A stretch of 64,000 nucleotides of DNA from contig OX638135.1 of NCBI GenBank assembly GCA_951804985.1, positions 67,010,507-67,074,506 on the forward strand, read 5' to 3'. The notes under the pieces are model-generated. The model ran no database searches. It was not told the DNA's origin and saw only the letters and a list, made by a program, of their open reading frames with translations. The stretch is from Dryomyza anilis (taxonomy: Eukaryota; Arthropoda; Insecta; Diptera; Dryomyzidae). This document shows, one piece after another, positions 1 to 12,316 of this stretch; the first letter of the stretch is position 1; the number at the start of each line of letters is the position of its first letter. The position numbers and the translations under genes were made by a program.

Positions 1-117
1 ACCTACCAAATACTTAATACCGTCGTCTATTTGATACAAATTGTACATTTCATATAATATTATTTAGTTATACATATGATGAGTGCGCGGGCCGACAGAT
101 ATACGAATGAGTAAAAG

Positions 118-151
118 TGTACCTTCTCGGCGCTACATCCGAGAAGGTACA
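118..151. repeat. Perfect 13-bp stem hairpin, unit 1
   Basis: TGTACCTTCTCGG (118-130), 8-nt loop CGCTACAT, then its exact complement (139-151). It lies about 510 bp downstream of the GT31 stop codon and is flanked by GC-rich bases in an otherwise AT-rich region. Function unknown; it could be the trace of a mobile element end or an RNA structure in the 3' flank. Confidence 0.6.
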
Positions 152-663
152 TTGCCGCACCCTGGCGTTAGGGTGAACTGTAGTCCCCATCATTTGACGA
201 CAAATAAAACATGAACAGCTTCAATGATCCAATATAGCTCAGATTAGGTTCTTCAGCGGTACTCTGCCAAACTATAAAGTTCTTCAGAGATGTTCTGTCA
301 ATCAATTATTATGTTGTGTATGTCTTTAAATATCTTTCGTAATAGTAAGTAATTTGACCAATGGCGGCAGTATTTTTTCAAACAAATTGAGTAGTTGTAA
401 ATGATATATAATATATAATTAATAATGCACTTAAACAGAAATTGATGCTAATTTATATGTTTCAATTGGAACACAAACACACATTTTTAATTACACTTAA
501 CAAAAATATGTGGTTTTTAATGATACAATTCTTAATCAATAAAAATAATACGTAATTTATGGCATTTGAAATGCATTTATAAATCTTCTTAGTCTAGTAA
601 TTGCAAGCTAGTTTATGCATCAAGTACTTATTTTTAGAATCTACTAATCAAACTATGATAGCA
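152..663. other. 3' flank of GT31 copy 1
   Basis: AT-rich non-coding sequence between the hairpin and the original stop codon. No gene, RNA or clear polyadenylation signal was recognised. Counterparts lie at 9696-10207 and, with a 120-bp deletion, at 19205-19581. Confidence 0.6.
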
Positions 664-1871
664 TTATTTACATTTAGTCGTTTGGTCCAGTAGTTTCTTC
701 CATAAATCAAATTGTTCATTCGACTTAATCATATGCACACTTATCGTTTTACGTATGTTACATGGATTGAATGCAATTCGCCTGTTTAAAAATTCATTTA
801 CATGCACACGTTTAATGCCTAATTATTGAGCAATTATACCAGTTGTGAAAACATCTTCCAGTTTTAGGTATGTTTGCTGTAATGCACTTTGAAATAAATC
901 ATGTATTACATCGCTGGTTAATACATATGCTGGTCCAGTAGTAAATGGTGGAAATACTGTTGCTGAAAATTGTCCAGATGATACATAATACTTTGATTTC
1001 TCATTTCGTATAGGTTTCCATTTCTTTGCTAAACGTCCGTAAATAATACGTTTTTCTTTGGCATGCTTATCGAGAAATGACAAAAGTTTGGGTACATTGA
1101 TAAACATATCATCATCTGTTTTTAAGATGTATTTTGCGCGTGCACAATGTCGATCAACCCATTCAAATGAGGATAGTGTTTTAAGTGTCAGATTATTATA
1201 TGAGTCCATAAAATGACCACGTACTAAATCGCCATACAAGAAATTTTCTTGTGTTAGCGCTGCATTAAGTGTGTCATTAGTAGTTCGACCCAAAATAAAA
1301 AGCATTGAAACATCACGACGTTTACTATAGTGACCCCATGTTTGTCGAATAGCCAAACGTGCTTCTATATGTGATATCGCTGATGTTATCAATATAAGCA
1401 CTTTTATGCCTTCTCCATCCAATGGACACATTTCATTTATATTAATTTCATCGTCAAGGTGCCCGGTTTCATATATTTGTTTTGTTAAAATTTCTTGTGA
1501 GGGATCTACTACTCGTGCATTAATTTTGTTATTTTTTACTATATTTGTTTGGTTGGGACTAATGTTTTTAAGGTTATCATCATGATTGGGAAATAATTCG
1601 TTAGTGTTGTTGTTGAATGGCGCCATCATAGTAGACTTCTTTTTACTGTCTGCATAGTCTTTACCATTAGCTATAAAAATAAATTGATGACAAATATTGG
1701 TGACATTTTAGTGGCACTTACTTCTAGATTTTATAAGTAAACCAACACTTTTTTCATCATTTTCTATGAATTTTTGTAGATTTAATGTTGGTATCAGAAC
1801 GTCAGAATCCGAAATTTTGTAAATATTATTGTCATTTTTTTTTAACGGCTGTAAAGTTGTACTATTTTCAC
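664..1871 (-). pseudogene. GT31 gene, copy 1: exons 2 and 3 with premature stop
   Basis: Exon 2-like 1871-1722, 51-nt intron 1721-1671, exon 3-like 1670-664. Splice sites are preserved (GTAAGT donor, TATAG acceptor). The frame is open through RQTWG, DSYNNLTLKT, TDDDMF and EDVFTTG, then meets TAA at 825-823 where copy 3 has AAA. The original stop is still present at 664-666. Truncation removes the last 53 residues of the 531-residue reference. Differences from copy 3 are few (for example Glu for Gly in the SQGILTK stretch, Thr for Ser, Ile for Val). No exon 1 or membrane anchor is associated with this copy, so alone it cannot make a normal Golgi enzyme. It could be spliced from the distant exon 1 as an alternative 3' end, but there is no direct support for that. 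Confidence 0.8.
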
Positions 1872-2487
1872 CTAAAATATGGAAAAGTAATGTATAGGTT
1901 TGTTCATTTGTCATTTAAAAACATATCTCATTAAAATAACGTTTTATTATTTCATATTTTGAAATATTACCGACATTTTTGTAGGTGAATCTTGAATTTT
2001 GATGTGCAAAATAATTGTTGTAATTTGTTACAAAACCTATATATTTTTATAATATATGAATGGTAACTATCGGAGTAGATCTGGGATCGGAGTAGATTTG
2101 CTCCATTTCATTTGCATTTAACATTCTACTGTTCTTCTCCGGATAATAGCATATTCTACTCATTATTAACTATCTACTCCATTTTAATAAAATATACTCG
2201 CTTATGAAGACTAATGCAGCATCGCATGGCGAACAAAATTATTAACTTTTTGAACAAAACGATATAAAAAAAAAATGCATTCCATACATAAATATATGAA
2301 AATACATATTGGAATATAACTAAAATATCCATGAATATCCTCTCAAATCCTTATAATGGTATTTAGGGGTTAACAAAATGCACCTTCTGAAGAAAAAGTA
2401 GCTTTAAGTTTACAAGAAAATAATAGTGAACTACTAAAATTTTCGTTAGAAATTTATTTATTTGATTTTAAGTGTTTACACGAACTA

Positions 2488-2773
2488 ATTATAATAATAA
2501 TAGTTTGGCGCTACAGTCCTATAAGAACTTAGGCCGAGCTCTCTCATCATTTTGAGCTGTGCATGTTATATTTGTACTGAAGGCGATGGGATCTACAGTG
2601 GGATCCGAACGGCGGGTGAGAGCTTTTCATAGGCAATGTTTTACTCTCGTAGGTTTGCCATTTACTGCCGAGAGGTAGCGCGGTATAGAAAACATGTTGT
2701 TAGTCTCAGTCCAGGCTTGAACCTGGGACCTTTCGGCTCGCAGTCAAACGCACTAACATTGAGCTACCTACGC
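2488..2773 (-). mobile_element. tRNA-derived SINE (family A), unit 1
   Basis: Read on the minus strand it starts with a tRNA-like head: A-box-like TAGCTCAATGTTAG and B-box-like GGTTCAAGCCT. A body of about 200 bp follows and ends GCGCCAAACT plus an (ATT)n tail. It is flanked by an 11-bp direct repeat TACACGAACTA (2477-2487 and 2774-2784), the expected target duplication, so the boundaries are firm. Confidence 0.85.
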
Positions 2774-2937
2774 TACACGAACTATATGATGTTTATATTT
2801 GGACAAATTTCTATCCATATCATGTAAAAAATTACAAAAACCCATTAGTTCATCCACATTTCGTAAAATTTCACGTCAAAAAATTTGATTTTTAGTAATA
2901 TTATGTCAATATAATAATTTTATATTAATTAAACCCA

Positions 2938-3600
2938 GAGATATCCTTCATTTGAATTAACTTTTTTCTGATCACAATCAATGTGGTAAAAAATAATCCC
3001 GATATCTTTTCCAGATTAGCAGAAATTACATGGCAAAAATTACCATTTTTATTCTTATTTTCCAAAGACTGTAAGCGATATCCTTCGTTCGCTTTAACTT
3101 TTTTCTAATTACAATAAATTTGGTAAAAATTTAAAAAATATCGTCGTTGTAGATCGAAAACTCACCAAATACATTTTCAAAATACCAAATATTCATTTAC
3201 AAAAATCTTTATAAATCTGCCAATTTTTCTCATTTTTTTGACCACATGATAAGAAAATGTAATACTATCAATTGATATTTCAACTTTAAAAATGCATCAA
3301 TTACTTTTTATAATATTAATCAGCAAACTCGAAATTTAAGTTTGTCATAAAGTTTTTCATAAAAATGTATTTGGTGACTTTTCGTTCTACAACGACGATA
3401 TCATCGCGACATCGTTCCCGGATTAGGGGAAATTACAAGGCAAAAAAATTGCATTTTTTTTTTATTTCATACATTTTATTCTTCGTTCGCACTAACTCTT
3501 TTCTTATTACAATCAATGTGGTAAAAAATAAAAAATATCATCCCGATACCATTCCCGGATTAGGAGAAATTACTTGATAAATACTACCATTTATTTCTAA
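2938..3600. repeat. Old diverged direct repeats around the MITE, unit 1
   Basis: Sequences built on CCTTCGTTCGC..TTTTTTCTAATTACAAT..GTGGTAAAAA recur near 2945, 3085 and 3485. They look like a decayed satellite of roughly 120-bp units into which the MITE landed. Unit 2 keeps all of it; unit 3 has lost the last repeat. Confidence 0.45.
3142..3397. mobile_element. MITE with long terminal inverted repeats, unit 1
   Basis: Starts CGTCGTTGTAGA and ends TACAACGACG; about 36 bp at each end are complementary (key inner motif GTGACTTTTCGTTC). The interior is AT-rich with no coding capacity. It lies inside older diverged direct repeats. A clearly related copy lies at 57661-57904. Confidence 0.7.
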
Positions 3601-3809
3601 TATCATACATTTCGATATCGGCACCAGATTTTTAAAAATCACATGTCAAAAATTTCCGAAAAGTTATTTTTCCAAAAGTTTCTACAAATTGTTTGTGAAT
3701 CAATAGAATACATCTTGTAATGTATACCTATAAGCGCAAACTATAAACGAAATCTACCGATTACTTTTGAAGTTATATACTTCTGTTCAATAAAAGAGAC
3801 TTTTTGTTC

Positions 3810-3980
3810 ACCGTGTGTCTATAGCTCAGAGGTTAGTGCGCTTAACTGCGAGCTGAAAGGTCCCATGTTCAAACCTGGCCTGGAACTAACAAAATATTTT
3901 TTATAGAAAACATTTGTCTATAACGTGCTACCTATGAAACATTGCCTATGAAAAGCTCTCACCCGCCGATCGGATTCGGC
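3810..3980 (+). mobile_element. SINE family A, forward and 3'-truncated, unit 1
   Basis: tRNA-like head on the plus strand (TATAGCTCAGAGGTTAG A-box region, TGTTCAAACCT B-box region), followed by about 100 bp of the same body seen reversed at 2488-2773, ending GATCGGATTCGGC. The two SINEs of each unit are in opposite orientation about 1 kb apart. Confidence 0.7.
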
Positions 3981-5248
3981 ATTAACCTTCATGTGCTAGG
4001 GATTGTAAACTTACGTTGCTGGTCTACATTTGTAGTAAACATGTACTTGTATTGAAAATCATGTCAATATATAGGAAAAGAAACACTTGTACATAGACAG
4101 TAATAGTTTAATATACATTTTAACATATTTATTTAAATTTTTTTTTTTTTAACCCAAATATCAGACTTTGAAAAGTTTCAATTAGGGAAAGTCCCCTCAT
4201 GTACTGTTATATCTATATATATTTTTGGCGTAGAAATATATTAAAGATTTTGTAGATAAAATTACATAAATTACGCTTTTGTATTCTTAGAATTTGGTTA
4301 TATTCCAAATAACACAGCGTATATATATGTTATATGAGTCTCTGGTGCTCACTTCTGAAGTTATGTTACAATGGGCATAGATGTTCGAAAACCATAATTT
4401 AAAAAATACATTTTGGCAATACATAAGTCACATAATAAGTAGATGGCGGAATACAAACAAACCCACTAAATGAAAAAAAATCGCTAAAAGTTATAACCAC
4501 TTGACTATGATGAGTGTCGGACGATCACTTCTTAGAATTATGGTTACCAATAAAAAATGCATTTACCTATAGTATATATGACTACACGTGCTCGTGTACC
4601 GTTTGTTTATATCTTAAGAACTTAGAAATTGTACTAAGGCAACTTTAGGGAACTTTTCATTGTATTTTTAACATGATCTATCCGTGATCATGTCTTCCCT
4701 AATATGGTCAATTTCTACTATAGCAGGCTTAGATGAGATATACAGAGTAAATCTAGTTCTTCCACGATATGCTGTTGGCCCACTGATATTTCTGCATTCG
4801 ATTTTTTTCTACATTGTTTTTTTTACACTGGCGATATTCAACTTTAAATGCAACATCTAAAGTAACATTGCACTACAACTTTTCGCGAAACTTTAAAGTT
4901 AAATGGCCTGTTTCTTATAACTCATCCAGACGAATACTACAATGTACTCAAAAAAAAGTTATTTTATTGATTTTTTCAAGTGTTGATTAGGTGGTCAATT
5001 TAAATTATAAAATTAAAGTTAAATGCATTAAAATGTTGCTCTTGAATATTTTTTTTATAATGTAAATGATCTATCAAAATTTCATGTACAAAAAAAATTT
5101 TGAAATTTTTTCAAAATTTGATAAAAACGTATGCAGGGTCACTCAAGGTACGTAGGTTTGGCAACCTATTTTCTCATTATTAAAAGCACTCACAAAGTTT
5201 TTCTTTGCATATAATTGCTCATATGCAAGTGTCATAGTGTTTTTATAC
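3981..5248. other. Intron-1-derived non-coding sequence, unit 1
   Basis: AT-rich, with homopolymer runs and short hairpins but no coding region or recognised repeat. Counterparts are 13534-14808 and 22761-24000. It is shared by all three units and is therefore ancestral to the amplification. Confidence 0.5.
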
Positions 5249-5416
5249 CCTACACTAAGAGTGAAAGGGTATATTCAGTTTGGTACGCCGTTTGTAACAC
5301 CCAGAAGAAAGCATCTCCGGTATGGAAAAGTATATATATTCTTGATCAGCATGACCTCCTGAGTCGATTTAGCGATGTCCGTCTGTCCGTCTGTCTGTCT
5401 GTCCGTCTGTCTGTCC

Positions 5417-5450
<34 letters not shown>

Positions 5451-5992
5451 TGAAATCCCTAAGGCTTTTAAAATTGAAGAGCTAGATAAATGAAACTTAT
5501 AACTTAGATTACTAATATACCTACGCTGTATGTGCGAAAAAATTGGCGAGATCGGTCCATTGTGACCTATGATCCGACCACTTATGTTCAAATACCACAT
5601 ATAAAATGTACATATAAAGATCAATTTTTATGTATACGTGCTTAGGTAAACTTTGTTGGTCAAATATATATTGACATCATGCTCAAATACATGATAATAA
5701 TGTTTTCCGGCGAAAAGACTTGTGGTTCACAAAAAAAAAATCTAAATTCGGTACACCTACCCATTTGTAAATATGGGTATCAAATGAATGGAAATTCTTC
5801 AGCGATTGAATGTTTGTAGTTTTTTTCAGGATTCGTATACCCTGGTGACCTATATATCACTTTGAATGGTAACCACACATATGTGTAGGGTATTCATAGT
5901 CGGCTTAGACCGACTATAATTTTGATAATCCTAACTATCATAATTACACCTACTTTAAAATTTCCCATGTGATCTAACCTTCCCAACTGGTT
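5249..5992 (+). mobile_element. Dispersed repeat R, forward copy, unit 1
   Basis: Begins near ATACCCTACACTAAGAGTG, then CGATTTAGCGATGTC, a (TCTG/TCCG)n tract (5376-5450), CACATATGTGTAGGGTAT and a terminal GATCTAACCTTCCCAACTGG. It carries no protein. Its size of about 740 bp agrees with the other copies here (24383-25085 and 44442-45738). Element class unknown. It is absent from the same place in unit 3, which has a different 236 bp. Confidence 0.7.
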
Positions 5993-6140
5993 TTTTTTAA
6001 TATAGTGTCAAATCAAAACATTTTTAGTTAATTTTAGATGATTTTTCAATTTAGGGTTTTCGGTTCACATTTACGTATAAAATATCAAAATAAATAACCA
6101 CCACACTAGTTCATGATTTTGTAAGTTCCATTAAATGAAA

Positions 6141-6515
6141 AACCAGTTGGGAAGGTTAGATCACATGGGAAATTTTAAATTTGGTATTATTATGATAGTT
6201 AGGATTATCAAAATTAAAGTCGGTCTTAGCCGACTATTAATACCCTACACATATGTGTGATTACCATTCAAAGTGGTATATTGGTCACCAGGGTATACGA
6301 ATCCTGAACATAACTACAATCTTTCAATCGCTGAAGAATGTTCATTCATTTGATACCCATATTTACAAATGAGTAGGTGTACCGAATTTCGATTTTTTTT
6401 TTTTTGGGAACCACAAGTCGTTTCGCGGGAAAACATTATTTCCATTTATTTGAGCATGAAGTCAATATATATTTGACCAAAAAAGTTTACCTAAGCACGT
6501 ATACAGTAAAATTGA
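6141..6515 (-). mobile_element. Dispersed repeat R, reverse truncated copy, unit 1
   Basis: Inverted relative to 5249-5992. The two copies give about 370-bp inverted arms (about 5622-5992 and 6141-6515) around a 148-bp spacer, so this stretch can fold back. The copy is cut at 6515 by the gag relic, at the same point where unit 3 diverges. Confidence 0.7.
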
Positions 6516-8079
6516 ACTTGTTGGCTTGGTGCCCTGCCTTAAGACACGTGAAGTAAACACGCAATTGCTTAACACGTTCCCATCGGTCGTTCGGTGTGAG
6601 CTGTAAAAAAATGTTTGCAATCGAAAAGGTTGACGCAATTACCATCACAAATCGGACATTTATACGGTGCAACGCTTACGCAAGTAAAGCCTCGGTTGTT
6701 TTTGTGTGGGGCGGTGTTGATTGGGTTCGGGGGTCTTTGCCTTACATGCGAGGAGGACGATAAGGGGAGAAATCAGCCACCATATTGGCGAGGCGCCGAA
6801 TGCTGCTCAGCCACTGGCTAAAATCTGCAATTGTAGGCGGACCGCTTAACGTTAAGCATTTTTCTGCCCATTGCATATGTCGCGACGTGGGCAGTTTGGC
6901 GACCAACTCACTTAACAACGTCGGGTTCGATAAGTGGTGCTCGCCGTGAGCATTTTTCAAAAACGTAGACATGTTTACCATAACATTTGCGTAACAGCGC
7001 GTTTAGATCACCATCGGCAAATGGATGAATGGCGCGAACCCGTTCGATTTGGCTCTTGATGAGCTGCTCCGGCCGGCTGAATGTTTCCTTCAGTGTGTCC
7101 ATTATGGCTGGAACGTTGTTGGAATTTGAGAGTAGTGACTCGATGGTTTCTTTTGCGCGGCCCTTTAACGCGTCGCGCAGTCGTCGCATAATATTATGCA
7201 GATTCGAATATTCACTTCGGGAGAACCTGCAAAAAATGGAAGAGTATATATACGCTTATGATATTTAGCGATTGAGCGTTGGCTGTCACTATTTTCTATG
7301 TTTTGAGGCTGAAAGGACATTAGGGGTGTGGCTATCGGCGGCATAACATTTTGCATATTACATGGCATTGTGTATTGCATCGGGTGTTGCACATCGCACG
7401 GCATCGTGTACTGCATCGAGTCTGCTTCGGCTCTATTTATTTTCCCGGGTTGATAAAATGGCGTCTGAAAATTTTGCGGTGGCTGATAAAATTTCACTGG
7501 TGGCGGTTGCGAGGCGTGCGGTTGGGGCGGCTGCAAAACATTCGATGGTGGCGGCTGAAAACCGTGTGATTGGGGTGACTGCAAAGTCTGTGATTGTGGC
7601 AAAGCATGCGAATGAGTTTGTGATAGTGGCGGCTGCACAGCTTCCGATGGTGGTGTCCGCAAGGCATGCGATAGTGGCGGCTGCACAGCTTGAGATGGTG
7701 GCGGCAGCACTGCTTGATATGGTGGCGGCAGCACATATCTTTCTTTTCTTGGAGTGCTGACGTTGGTAGACGGGGCATGGGCAGAAGTGGTGGCATGGAC
7801 AGACGGGGCATGAGCAGACGGCGTATTGGCAGGCGAGGCATTGGCAATAATGGCGGTATTGGCTGGCGGAGTATTAGCAGGCTGGGCATTGGCAGACGTG
7901 GCGGACATAGCGGCATTAGCAGACATGGCTGATGATAAGTGCAGTGACTTTTCTTTTAAAGGTTTGATATTTTCAGGCATATCACAGGCTATAGCTCGAC
8001 TTGGTGGGACTCCTTTTGTTGTACGGCTGCTGACTCTTTGTTGCTATAAATCGGTTTGGCGGGATTCTTTTTTACTCAT
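6516..8079 (-). pseudogene. BEL/Pao-type gag relic, unit 1
   Basis: Minus-strand ATG at 8079, then an in-frame TAG at codon 12 and an open proline/glutamine/alanine-rich stretch (about 7980-7300). A gag core follows in shifted frames: GRAKETIESLL, RPEQLIKSQIERVRAIHP, LLSELVAKLPTSRHMQWAEK and a zinc-knuckle remnant ending CLKAGHQANK. Known for BEL/Pao elements: gag with a C-terminal Cys-rich motif upstream of pol. No pol or flanking LTR is recognised. Frameshifts, the early stop and an internal deletion (46 bp missing relative to unit 2 near 7217) make it non-functional. GC content is visibly higher than the surroundings. Confidence 0.7.
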
Positions 8080-9544
8080 CGTCGAAAATTCACAAAGGCG
8101 ACAGACAATTTATATAACGGCGATAAATAAAGAATAAAAATGTCAATTCTGCGTCTATAGCCAAACGAATAAACTTCGGCAATCAAAAGGCGGCGAATTT
8201 TTAAATAAGATATTTTGAAGTTTTTGAAGTTTATTCTCTAAATTAATATTAAAAACAATGTAAAATTCAAAATTAGAGTAAATTAAATTTAAATTGAAAT
8301 TAAATGAAATAATATTTAAACAAAGTAACAATATTTGTGTTTTAAATAAAATGAATATAATAAAAATATAATATATATAAAATTTTTTATCCAAGAATTC
8401 TTACTTATTTTTACGGCAGTCGAACACAGAAAGAACGATAAAAATTTGTTAAACATTTCAAAAGGGCTAAAAATATTGACTTCAAAAATACATTTCAAAT
8501 ACAAATAAAACACATAACATGTATGGCCAGGAACTACGTTCAGATATGTTGTTGTCTCCCTCATCAACTGCTGTCATCTTCGCACCGCACTATCGACCTT
8601 GTCTTGTGGTAACGACACACTGTATTAAATAACTAATGTCAATGATTTCAACGTGATTGACTGATTAATCAACGCCCAGTCCAAACATAGACCTAGGTAC
8701 ATAAAATTTGGACAGGGTGCTCATCTCGCGACGTAGACGTTCACTAAGGCAGGATTTTTTAAAATTCCTCTAAACCCCTAAGATACAAAAATAGACGTGG
8801 CAAAACTTAACTTTTAATTCATGTACATAAGATAGCCAAAGTCATGAAATTTGGCTCAAATGTGTATATTGTGGTTGTTTATCTTTTTGCCAAATGTGGC
8901 CGGGATTGAACAAATGAGCGTTGTAAATCCTAAATAACCAAAACTTTAAAAATGCTAAAAAAAACTTCTGACCTACGAAGAGCTGAATTGTAAAAATCTC
9001 ACCATTTCGAAATCCACTATTTGCATTTACAACCACTTCGTATGGGTCGAACAAAGACGAGCGTTTCGAACATTCGTTTATTTAAATTTAATATAATTTT
9101 CTATTTGTTTTGAAACATAATTTTATCCAATTAAACTTCATTATTCAAATGTAAATAAATTGTTATGTTTGTTTTGAAACATAATTATGCTAAAATTGTC
9201 AGATTCTGCAGGACAATATAATAATATTTACACATCATAATATAATATAACAATCTGAACAAAAATAAATTAAATTTTGATTACAATTAATTACACTTCA
9301 TTCCCAATATATGTATGGTTATTTCATATTATCATATTCAAACAAATCTTTTCTATCCGTGTACTAAATAAAAGGCTATTAAATCAAATGAGGTGATTTC
9401 AACAACAGAAATATATTTACGACTAAAACTAATGAAAAACGTGTCAAACTTTTTCAAAAATAATTATACATTCGTTATATATATTATATTATTTATTAAA
9501 GTCGATTTCTTCTACCAAAAAAATAAATTGAGTATTTAACAGAA
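8080..9544. other. Tail of unit 1 behind the gag relic
   Basis: AT-rich non-coding sequence. About 9202-9366 is a diverged version of the inverted-repeat arm at 49352-49515 (shared landmarks CAGATTCTGC, TTACACTTCATTC and CTATCCGTGTACT). The rest may include the 5' leader or LTR of the gag element, but no LTR could be delimited. Counterpart in unit 2: 17589-19053. Confidence 0.5.
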
Positions 9545-9661
9545 ACCTACCAAATACTTAATACCGTCGTCTATTTGATACAAATTGTACATTTCATATA
9601 ATATTATTTAGTTATACATATGATGAGTGCGCGGGCCGACAGATATACGAATGAGTAAAAG

Positions 9662-9695
9662 TGTACCTTCTCGGCGCTACATCCGAGAAGGTACA
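9662..9695. repeat. Same 13-bp stem hairpin, unit 2
   Basis: Stem and loop are unchanged from unit 1. Confidence 0.6.
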
Positions 9696-10207
9696 TTGCC
9701 GCACCCTGGCGTTAGGGTGAACTGTAGTCCCCATCATTTGACGACAAATAAAACATGAACAGCTTCAATGATCCAATATAGCTCAGATTAGGTTCTTCAG
9801 CGGTACTCTGCCAAACTATAAAGTTCTTCAGAGATGTTCTGTCAATCAATTATTATGTTGTGTATGTCTTTAAATATCTTTCGTAATAGTAAGTAATTTG
9901 ACCAATGGCGGCAGTATTTTTTCAAACAAATTGAGTAGTTGTAAATGATATATAATATATAATTAATAATGCACTTAAACAGAAATTGATGCTAATTTAT
10001 ATGTTTCAATTGGAACACAAACACACATTTGTAATTACACTTAACAATAATATGTGGTTTTTAATGATACAATTCTTAATCAATAAAAATAATACGTAAT
10101 TTATGGCATTTGAAATGCATTTATAAATCTTCTTAGTCTAGTAATTGCAAGCTAGTTTATGCATCAAGTACTTATTTTTAGAATCTACTAATCAAACTAT
10201 GATAGCA

Positions 10208-11415
10208 TTATTTACATTTAGTCGTTTGGTCCAGTAGTTTCTTCCATAAATCAAATTGTTCATTCGACTTAATCATATGCACACTTATCGTTTTACGTAT
10301 GTTACATGGATTGAATGCAATTCGCCTGTTTAAAAATTCATTTACATGCACACGTTTAATGCCTAATTATTGAGCAATTATACCAGTTGTGAAAACATCT
10401 TCCAGTTTTAGGTATGTTTGCTGTAATGCACTTTGAAATAAATCATGTATTACATCGCTGGTTAATACATATGCTGGTCCAGTAGTAAATGGTGGAAATA
10501 CTGTTGCTGAAAATTGTCCAGATGATACATAATACTTTGATTTCTCATTTCGTATAGGTTTCCATTTCTTTGCTAAACGTCCGTAAATAATACGTTTTTC
10601 TTTGGCATGCTTATCGAGAAATGACAAAAGTTTGGGTACATTGATAAACATATCATCATCTGTTTTTAAGATGTATTTTGCGCGTGCACAATGTCGATCA
10701 ACCCATTCAAATGAGGATAGTGTTTTAAGTGTCAGATTATTATATAAGTCCATAAAATGACCACGTACTAAATCGCCATACAAGAAATTTTCTTGTGTTA
10801 GCGCTGCATTAAGTGTGTCATTAGTAGTTCGACCCAAAATAAAAAGCATTGAAACATCACGACGTTTACTATAGTGACCCCATGTTTGTCGAATAGCCAA
10901 ACGTGCTTCTATATGTGATATCGCTGATGTTATCAATATAAGCACTTTTATGCCTTCTCCATCCAATGGACACATTTCATTTATATTAATTTCATCGTCA
11001 AGGTGCCCGGTTTCATATATTTGTTTTGTTAAAATTCCTTGTGAGGGATCTACTACTCGTGCATTAATTTTGTTATTTTTTACTATATTTGTTTGGTTGG
11101 GACTAATGTTTTTAAGGTTATCATCATGATTGGGAAATAATTCGTTAGTGTTGTTGTTGAATGGCGCCATCATAGTAGACTTCTTTTTACTGTCTGCATA
11201 GTCTTTACCATTAGCTATAAAAATAAATTGATGACAAATATTGGTGACATTTTAGTGGCACTTACTTCTAGATTTTATAAGTAAACCAACACTTTTTTCA
11301 TCATTTTCTATGAATTTTTGTAGATTTAATGTAGGTATCAGAACGTCAGAATCCGAAATTTTGTAAATATTATTGTCATTTTTTTTTAACGGCTGTAAAG
11401 TTGTACTATTTTCAC
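10208..11415 (-). pseudogene. GT31 gene, copy 2: exons 2 and 3 with premature stop
   Basis: Exon 2-like 11415-11266, intron 11265-11215, exon 3-like 11214-10208. It carries the same AAA to TAA change as copy 1 (10369-10367), so the lesion predates the split of these two units or was spread between them by gene conversion. A private change turns the MDSYNN motif into MDLYNN. The T to A change upstream of exon 2 gives TTTAAG instead of TTTTAG: the acceptor AG is kept, and the new TAA falls inside the intron. There is no first exon. Probably a pseudogene or an alternative terminal exon set. Confidence 0.8.
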
Positions 11416-12030
11416 CTTAAATATGGAAAAGTAATGTATAGGTTTGTTCATTTGTCATTTAAAAACATATCTCATTAAAATAACGTTTTATTATTTCATA
11501 TTTTGAAATATTACCGACATTTTTGTAGGTGAATCTTGAATTTTGATGTGCAAAATAATTGTTGTAATTTGTTACAAAACCTATATATTTTTATAATATA
11601 TGAATGGTAACTATCGGAGTAGATCTGCGATCGGAGTAGATTTGCTCCATTTCATTTGCATTTAACATTCTACTGTTCTTCTCCGGATAATAGCATATTC
11701 TACTCATTATTAACTATCTACTCCATTTTAATAAAATATACTCCCTTATGAAGACTAATGCAGCATCGCATGGCGAACAAAATTATGAACTTTTTGAACA
11801 AAACGATATAAAAAAAAATGCATTCCATACATAAATATATGAAAATACATATTGGAATATAACTAAAATATCCATGAATATCCTCTCAAATCCTTATAAT
11901 GGTATTTAGGGGTTAACAAAATGCACCTTCTGAAGAAAAAGTAGCTTTAAGTTTACAAGAAAATAATAGTGAACTACTAAAATTTTCGTTAGAAATTTAT
12001 TTATTTGATTTTAAGTGTTTACACGAACTA

Positions 12031-12316
12031 ATTATAATAATAATAGTTTGGCGCTACAGTCCTATAAGAACTTAGGCCGAGCTCTCTCATCATTTTGAGC
12101 TGTGCATGTTATATTTGTACTGAAGGCGGTGGGATCTACAGTGGGATCCGAACGGCGGGTGAGAGCTTTTCATAGGCAATGTTTTACTCTCGTAGGTTTG
12201 CCATTTACTGCCGAGAGGTAGCGCGGTATAGAAAACATGTTGTTAGTCTCAGTCCAGGCTTGAACCTGGGACCTTTCGGCTCGCAGTCAAACGCACTAAC
12301 ATTGAGCTACCTACGC
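12031..12316 (-). mobile_element. SINE family A, unit 2
   Basis: Same insertion as in unit 1, with the 11-bp target duplication at 12020-12030 and 12317-12327. It was inherited by duplication rather than inserted separately. Confidence 0.85.

Larger units (their letters stand above)
1..9544. repeat. Tandem unit 1 (window starts inside the array)
   Basis: The first bases (ACCTACCAAATACTTAATAC) recur at 9545 and 19054, giving units of 9544 and 9509 bp. Contents in order: conserved hairpin, GT31 exons 3 and 2, intron-derived sequence with two oppositely oriented SINEs and a MITE, two oppositely oriented copies of a dispersed repeat, a BEL/Pao gag relic (6516-8079) and a 1.5-kb tail. Units 1 and 2 match almost base for base, differing by scattered substitutions and a few indels. 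Confidence 0.9.

Noticed and set aside
3810..3900. Functional tRNA gene
   Set aside because: A- and B-box-like sequences are present, but the acceptor stem does not pair and the sequence continues into a SINE body found in other copies.
5346..5624. Open frame with DRQTDRRTDRQ repeats
   Set aside because: Translation of the (TCTG)n tract of repeat R in both strands; no protein.
7351..7932. Plus-strand open frames opposite the gag relic (Trp/Arg- and Ala/Val-rich)
   Set aside because: Shadows of the proline/glutamine-rich minus-strand gag sequence.
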